Program-made: the position numbers and the translations under genes
Notes under the pieces: generated by a model
Database searches by the model: none
The model's input: only the letters and a program-made list of their open reading frames with translations
Told to the model about the DNA's origin: nothing
Assembly: GCA_900544765.1 (NCBI GenBank)
Contig: UQWI01000001.1
Span: forward strand, 310,001-374,000
Length of the DNA: 64,000 nt
Source: an uncultured Eubacteriales bacterium
GTDB taxonomy: Bacteria; Bacillota; Clostridia; Oscillospirales; Oscillospiraceae
Direction: 5' to 3'
Shown here: piece after piece, positions 60,225-64,000 of the stretch
Layout: every line of letters starts with the position of its first letter
How positions within the stretch are numbered: the first letter of the stretch is position 1

Positions 60225-60251
60225 AAAACGCCGCCCACCAGGCGGCGTTTT
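60225..60251 (+). terminator. Intrinsic terminator after thioesterase gene
   Basis: AAAACGCCGCC-CACCA-GGCGGCGTTTT, five bases after the stop codon. Confidence 0.92.
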
Positions 60252-60276
60252 CCTTTTGGTTAGAACGCATATATAC

Positions 60277-60311
60277 GGCAGCATCCCCGCTCATCGAGCG
60301 GGGATGCTGCC
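60277..60311. terminator. Strong hairpin between convergent genes
   Basis: GGCAGCATCCCCGCTC / GAGCGGGGATGCTGCC, 16-bp perfect arms with a 3-nt loop; no T-run on either strand directly after it. Remainder of 60312-60469 shows no gene. Confidence 0.6.
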
Positions 60312-60469
60312 ATGCCCGGATTTTTGCTCAAAGCTTCCGTTCGGCCGACGCTCTCCAAAGTCATCCGAACGGCAAGCGCCGTTTGCCGGACATGAATATC
60401 ACTGTAATAGGCCTGAACCGCACCCTATGAATGAAACCATGCGTGTTCGGGCACGAGCTCCGGACATTC

Positions 60470-61630
60470 TCACTGCTCTATGACCTTGCCGGAACGCACA
60501 ATCAGCACGGGCTGCGCCTGATAGGCCAGCACTTCCCTGGGTGTGGCGGCGTCAAATACTGTGACGTTTGCAGCTGCGGATTCGCTAATTCCATATTCTT
60601 CAAGCCTGAGCAGCCTTGCCCCTCCGCAAGTGAGCATTTCCCACACAGAGTCGACCTCTTCATCGGTAAAGAAACGCTGGATATAGCTCAGGAGCAGCGC
60701 AACCTGCTTAACGTCACCGCTGCCAAGCGGATTAAAAAAGTCTCGAATGTTGTCGGAGCCCAGGCCTACGGTGATACCGCCGCCAACCAGTTCTTTTACG
60801 GGCGCTATCCTGCGTGTAGAAATTGCCGTTGGAGCTATCGTGGCAGCAAATCCGCCCTCTGAAAGCAACTCTATTGCCCTCTTGCGCTCTTCCGGTGTAA
60901 GCACCGCCAAAGTACACATGTGTATGGCGTTTACACGCCCCTCCAAGCCCATTTTCAGCGCTTTATCTACCGTATATGGCAAAAGGTAGTTCTCACGCTT
61001 ACCCGACTCGTCCAAGTGGAAATCCGCATCCACGCCGTAGCGCTTTGCAAGCTGAAGGATATAGTCTATATGCCTCTCGCCTTCACCGCAGGTAATCGTG
61101 TGTCCTCCGATGAGGTCCGCACCCATTTCCAGCGACTCCGGCAAAAGCTTTTCCGTCTCTCCGTCAGAGAATATGCCTTCCTGCGAAAACGCCGCCACCT
61201 GTATGTCTAGTATCCCGCGATATTTTTCTCTGAGTGCAAGCATCGCCTCAACGCCCTTGAGCTTCACAATGGCGTCTACGTCGACATTGGTGCGCACGGC
61301 AATTGCACCGGAGCGTATTTCTCTCTTAATTATTCTCTCTGCACGCTCCGTGATATCTTCAACGGTAAATTTAGCCTTTTCCCCTCTCGTCAAGGCCCCT
61401 TTGGCCCCGCCATCGCCGTCGACATAAGCGGCTCGCTCGTTGAGCAGCGCCTTGTCCATATGCAGGTGGCAGTCGACCAGCCCCGGGACAGCGACCCTTC
61501 CTGCCGCGTCAAACTCAAGCTCTGCCGGGCCCAAAAGCGTCTCTGCCATGGCCGTGACAGTTCCGTCCGAGATGCCTATATCAGTTATCCTGCCGTCTAC
61601 ATTTGCTCTTCGTATAAGGATATCGTACAT
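60470..61630 (-). CDS. Amidohydrolase, cytosine deaminase-like
   Basis: 386-residue metal-dependent TIM-barrel amidohydrolase: VPGLVDCHLHMDKALLNE (HxH metal pair, residues about 56-58), GADLIGGHTITCGEGERHID, DADFHLDESGKRENY (His), and VGLGSDNIRDFFNPLGSGD (catalytic Asp). This is closest to the CodA/atrazine-chlorohydrolase branch acting on N-heterocycles. Five bases after the ring-opening hydrolase gene, so it probably handles the same substrate class (a deamination or amide cleavage before or after ring opening). Confidence 0.9.
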   Translation of the reverse strand: MYDILIRRANVDGRITDIGISDGTVTAMAETLLGPAELEFDAAGRVAVPGLVDCHLHMDKALLNERAAYVDGDGGAKGALTRGEKAKFTVEDITERAERIIKREIRSGAIAVRTNVDVDAIVKLKGVEAMLALREKYRGILDIQVAAFSQEGIFSDGETEKLLPESLEMGADLIGGHTITCGEGERHIDYILQLAKRYGVDADFHLDESGKRENYLLPYTVDKALKMGLEGRVNAIHMCTLAVLTPEERKRAIELLSEGGFAATIAPTAISTRRIAPVKELVGGGITVGLGSDNIRDFFNPLGSGDVKQVALLLSYIQRFFTDEEVDSVWEMLTCGGARLLRLEEYGISESAAANVTVFDAATPREVLAYQAQPVLIVRSGKVIEQ

Positions 61631-61635
61631 TCCGC

Positions 61636-62730
61636 TTACGCCTCAACTATCGCAGCAACGAGGTTGGCGCCAAGAGGCCCTTGGTGCTCATATCCAGCGG
61701 AGGCAAGTATCATAGTATCGCCAATCATAGAGCCCACAATGGCGTTGATTACGGCTTTTGCGAATATGCCCTGATACCCGGACAGATAATCGGACTTCAT
61801 TGTAGTCCTGCGCCCACGGATGGAACCCATGGCGTCGGCCCCGGCATTAATGAACACGGTCGCAATGCGCTCACGCTCGGACTGCGGTATAACCTCGTCG
61901 AACTTGAGTCCTGCGGCTTTGAAGGCGGCCTTTGCACCATCGACGTCAAGCGTGTCCTTCATAACTCCGGAGCCAATCCTGTACTTGCTCACAGACTTGG
62001 TAGAGTTGCCTATAACTATGACCTTGCAGGCCACCTGCTCGTTGCCGGCCGAAGTAGACGCGACATTGGAATACAGGTTCCAATTGCTGCATATGGCCTC
62101 GTCGGTGACATCCTCGTCTTTTATCTCGCCCAGGCCGAGCGCCACACCCAGGGCGGATGCGCCCTTGGACTTTGAACCAGCTTCGGCGAAGTTGGTGCTG
62201 CAGCAGGTTTTGCCGCGGCTCTGTGCGTCGGCGAGCCTAGCAGCAGTCAGATTGGGGCATTTTACTTCCACGCAGTGGACATCAGCTATATCGGTTATCC
62301 CGGCCTCGGCCATGGCTTCTTTGACAGCCTGTGCCACGAGCCTCACCTGTACGGCGGTGCCGTACTCCTCGGGAAGGAGCACCCGCGTAATCTTTATACC
62401 AAGAGCGAGACGTTTTTCACTGTTTTCAGGCGCGTCCACTTCCTTGCGCGTGAATACGGTGTAGTGTGGGCTCATCAGGCCGCCGGTAAGCCCTATCATC
62501 AGCATAGGTATGCGCTTTGCCACCTGCTCGCGGGTCATGTTCATTTTTACGGAGAGCATAAGCTCAAACGAGAGCGCTGCATATCCACGCGAGTATCCGT
62601 CGCCTTCAGTCTGCGCTATTATTGCGGAGATGTCGAACGGGTCTACGGTGCCGTTGTCAATTAGCTTCTCCAGCTCGGACACGTCGTCCGGCCCCGCCAT
62701 CGGTACTCTGTAAACGTTTACGTCCATCAT
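61636..62730 (-). CDS. Ring-opening amidohydrolase (cyanuric acid/barbiturate hydrolase family)
   Basis: 364 residues. Three-fold repeated fold with Ser-Lys pairs: VNVYRVPMAGPDDVSELEKLIDNGTVDPFDISAIIAQTEGDGYSRGYAALSF, later VHCVEVKCPNLTA, SKSKGASALGVALGLGEI and CKVIVIGNS, RGRRTTMKSDYLSGYQ, ending HQGPLGANLVAAIVE. The family (AtzD, TrzD, barbiturase) hydrolytically opens cyclic ureides. Which ring is used cannot be decided. Positioned between carbamate kinase and the amidohydrolase. Confidence 0.92.
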   Translation of the reverse strand: MMDVNVYRVPMAGPDDVSELEKLIDNGTVDPFDISAIIAQTEGDGYSRGYAALSFELMLSVKMNMTREQVAKRIPMLMIGLTGGLMSPHYTVFTRKEVDAPENSEKRLALGIKITRVLLPEEYGTAVQVRLVAQAVKEAMAEAGITDIADVHCVEVKCPNLTAARLADAQSRGKTCCSTNFAEAGSKSKGASALGVALGLGEIKDEDVTDEAICSNWNLYSNVASTSAGNEQVACKVIVIGNSTKSVSKYRIGSGVMKDTLDVDGAKAAFKAAGLKFDEVIPQSERERIATVFINAGADAMGSIRGRRTTMKSDYLSGYQGIFAKAVINAIVGSMIGDTMILASAGYEHQGPLGANLVAAIVEA

Positions 62731-62839
62731 AAGTCATTTCCTCCTTAGTTTTATTAAAATACCGCTCTTGATTATTATGGCCGTTTCAGCCCATAGCGAA
62801 CACCGTTGAGCCATGTCGGAGCCACATATGGAGGCTAAT

Positions 62840-63775
62840 TCACGGCGTTACCCGCGTGCCCGTCTTTCTCTCAATCGCATCTTTCATACGGTCGAGCGAA
62901 GTTATTATGGCCTCCCCGCCCGACTTCTCCACGAAGCCGCAAACTGCATCTATTTTCGGCCCCATGCTTCCGGCCGGGAACTGTCCCTCCGCCATGTATT
63001 CACGAGCCTCCGCCACAGTCATGCTGTCAATATCCCGTTGAGTGGGCTTCCCATAGTCAAGCGCAACTTTTTCCACGCCAGTAAGTATCATGAGTATGTC
63101 GGCGCCTATCTCCTCTGCTATCAGTGCGGAAGCCAGGTCTTTGTCTATGACCGCCTCCACTCCCGACAGCCTCCCGCCTTCGTTTACGACGGGGATTCCG
63201 CCCCCGCCCGCGGCAATTACCAGGAAACCGGAATTAAGCAGCTCGCTTATGGCCTCGTGCTCGACAATCTCTATCGGTCTCGGCGTTGGAACGACGCGGC
63301 GATACCCGCGTCCGCTGTCCTCGACCATAGTAAGGCCGTCGTTTGCAAGCTGCTCGGCCTCTTCTCGAGTGTAAAACGGGCCCACAGGCTTGGTCGGGTG
63401 CTGGAAATTCGCATCGTTCCTGTCGACAATGACCCGGGTAACAATTGTGGTTACCTCTTTCTCAATGCTCCGCTCCTTCATCCGGTTATACAGTTCTTGG
63501 GAAATCATGTATCCCAGGCTGCCCTGCGTCTGCGCGCCGCAGACATCAAGCGGATTTACGGGTATCACATCCTGTGCGACTTCATTCTGTATTATTATAG
63601 AACCGACCTGCGGGCCGTTTCCGTGCGTCAAAACTATGTGATATCCGGCCTGGACAAGGTCCAGTATAGGGTCGCAGCAATCTCGTATATTTTGAATCTG
63701 CTCCTCGACTGTACCCTTCTGGCCGTTTTTAGTAATCGCATTGCCTCCAATGGCAATGACGACTGTTTGCTTCAT
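62840..63775 (-). CDS. arcC: Carbamate kinase
   Basis: 311 residues. Converts carbamoyl phosphate plus ADP to ATP, CO2 and ammonia. Motifs: VVIAIGGNAI, LTHGNGPQVGSIIIQNE, GSLGYMISQEL, VIAAGGGGIPVV and KDLASALIAEEIGADILMILTGVEKVALDYGKP. GGAGGGCAAC upstream. No arginine deiminase or ornithine transcarbamylase nearby, so carbamoyl phosphate is more likely derived from the heterocycle pathway encoded downstream (inference). Confidence 0.95.
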   Translation of the reverse strand: MKQTVVIAIGGNAITKNGQKGTVEEQIQNIRDCCDPILDLVQAGYHIVLTHGNGPQVGSIIIQNEVAQDVIPVNPLDVCGAQTQGSLGYMISQELYNRMKERSIEKEVTTIVTRVIVDRNDANFQHPTKPVGPFYTREEAEQLANDGLTMVEDSGRGYRRVVPTPRPIEIVEHEAISELLNSGFLVIAAGGGGIPVVNEGGRLSGVEAVIDKDLASALIAEEIGADILMILTGVEKVALDYGKPTQRDIDSMTVAEAREYMAEGQFPAGSMGPKIDAVCGFVEKSGGEAIITSLDRMKDAIERKTGTRVTP

Positions 63776-63801
63776 GTTGCCCTCCTAAATTCCTGTATAA
63801 G

Positions 63802-64000
63802 CTATAAAACCAGTACATATAAAAGCAGTATTGCCCCGCATACGGCCGCGCAAGCAATGGTTATGGGCAGGACGCGCCTCAACACGGATCCCTCCTGTCC
63901 TGTGAGCCCCATGGTGGATGTACCCAGCACGATGTTCCCTGGACATATAGCGCTGCCTATCGCCCCTCCTGCCGTCTGTGCCCCGAGTATCGCCGGGACG
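63802..64000 (-). CDS. LctP-type permease, C-terminal fragment
   Basis: 66 visible residues at the end of a larger gene: AILGAQTAGGAIGSAICPGNIVLGTSTMGLTGQEGSVLRR followed by a terminal membrane helix. The pattern QxxGGAIGxxxxPxNI...TVGLxGxEG is that of the C-terminus of L-lactate permease (LctP) family transporters. Its stop (63802-63804) lies 27 bp before the arcC start, so it heads or precedes carbamate kinase in the operon and probably imports the substrate. Most of the gene is outside the window. Confidence 0.75.
   Translation of the reverse strand, partial: VPAILGAQTAGGAIGSAICPGNIVLGTSTMGLTGQEGSVLRRVLPITIACAAVCGAILLLYVLVL

Overview
The window is a GC-rich chromosomal segment from an endospore-forming, Gram-positive anaerobe of the class Clostridia. 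The closest fit is a high-GC gut lineage such as Oscillospiraceae (Oscillibacter/Lawsonibacter-like). This rests on a Gram-positive type PolC, a complete WalRKHI-WalJ set, spoIIGA-sigE, an SLH-domain surface protein, a classical SmpB/tmRNA pair, DUF1292 and YerC-type regulators, and an ETF-linked acyl-CoA dehydrogenase operon. No transposase, integrase or CRISPR array was found. Strand usage switches in operon-sized blocks.

Layout. 1-9157 (minus): a Nudix hydrolase leads into the cell-wall stress system walR-walK-walH-walI. Then come murA with its own promoter, walJ, rlmH, a DUF2007-like gene and a partial phosphohexomutase. 9348-12461 (plus): smpB, an SLH-DUF2927 exported protein, a cyclophilin and the tmRNA. 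12462-14430: a small Xre regulator, tRNA-Pro and a ferredoxin-nitroreductase. 14479-17495 (minus): an ECF sigma/membrane anti-sigma/lipoprotein operon, a structured small RNA (6S-like candidate), DUF1292 and a small exported protein. 17672-23826: a class A PBP, a small protein behind a perfect promoter-operator palindrome, an SH3-NlpC/P60 hydrolase, a lipoprotein, a GH25 lysozyme and a DUF554 protein. 23896-24415: tRNA-Leu and tandem hairpin repeats. 24502-26730 (minus): a second ECF sigma/anti-sigma pair and a LysR regulator.

27070-33034 (plus) is a fermentation operon: acyl-CoA dehydrogenase, etfB (interrupted by an in-frame TAG), etfA, an acyl-CoA:acetate CoA-transferase, a MaoC hydratase and an AEC transporter. 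33309-34934 (minus) holds an Xre-membrane protein and an esterase. 34934-45038 (minus) is the conserved block pyrH-frr-uppS-cdsA-dxr-rseP-ispG-polC, which joins UMP synthesis, translation recycling, isoprenoid and lipid synthesis, and replication. 45228-46789 (plus) is spoIIGA-sigE. 46930-51311 is an accessory patch of small lipoproteins and secreted proteins, AT-rich in its second half, with a PadR-HAAS regulator pair and one broken secreted-protein gene. 51375-54170 holds Pi transport (DUF47-PiT) and a CorA-like transporter. 54246-54798 (minus) is a Val-Phe-Gly-Cys tRNA cluster. 54916-60220 holds hslO, a methyltransferase, yerC, NfeD-SPFH, a eukaryotic-like hexokinase and an FlK-like thioesterase.

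60470-64000 (minus) is a partial operon: a LctP-like permease, carbamate kinase, a ring-opening amidohydrolase of the cyanurate/barbiturate hydrolase family and a cytosine-deaminase-like amidohydrolase. It looks like an energy-yielding route for an imported nitrogen heterocycle.

The most unusual non-coding signals are: a recurrent multi-hairpin module at stable-RNA loci and gene ends, one copy of which is tandemly duplicated together with the 3-prime end of tRNA-Leu; a 16-bp element shared by the two ECF promoters; the operator-like palindrome at 19998-20036; and the small RNA at 16464-16647.
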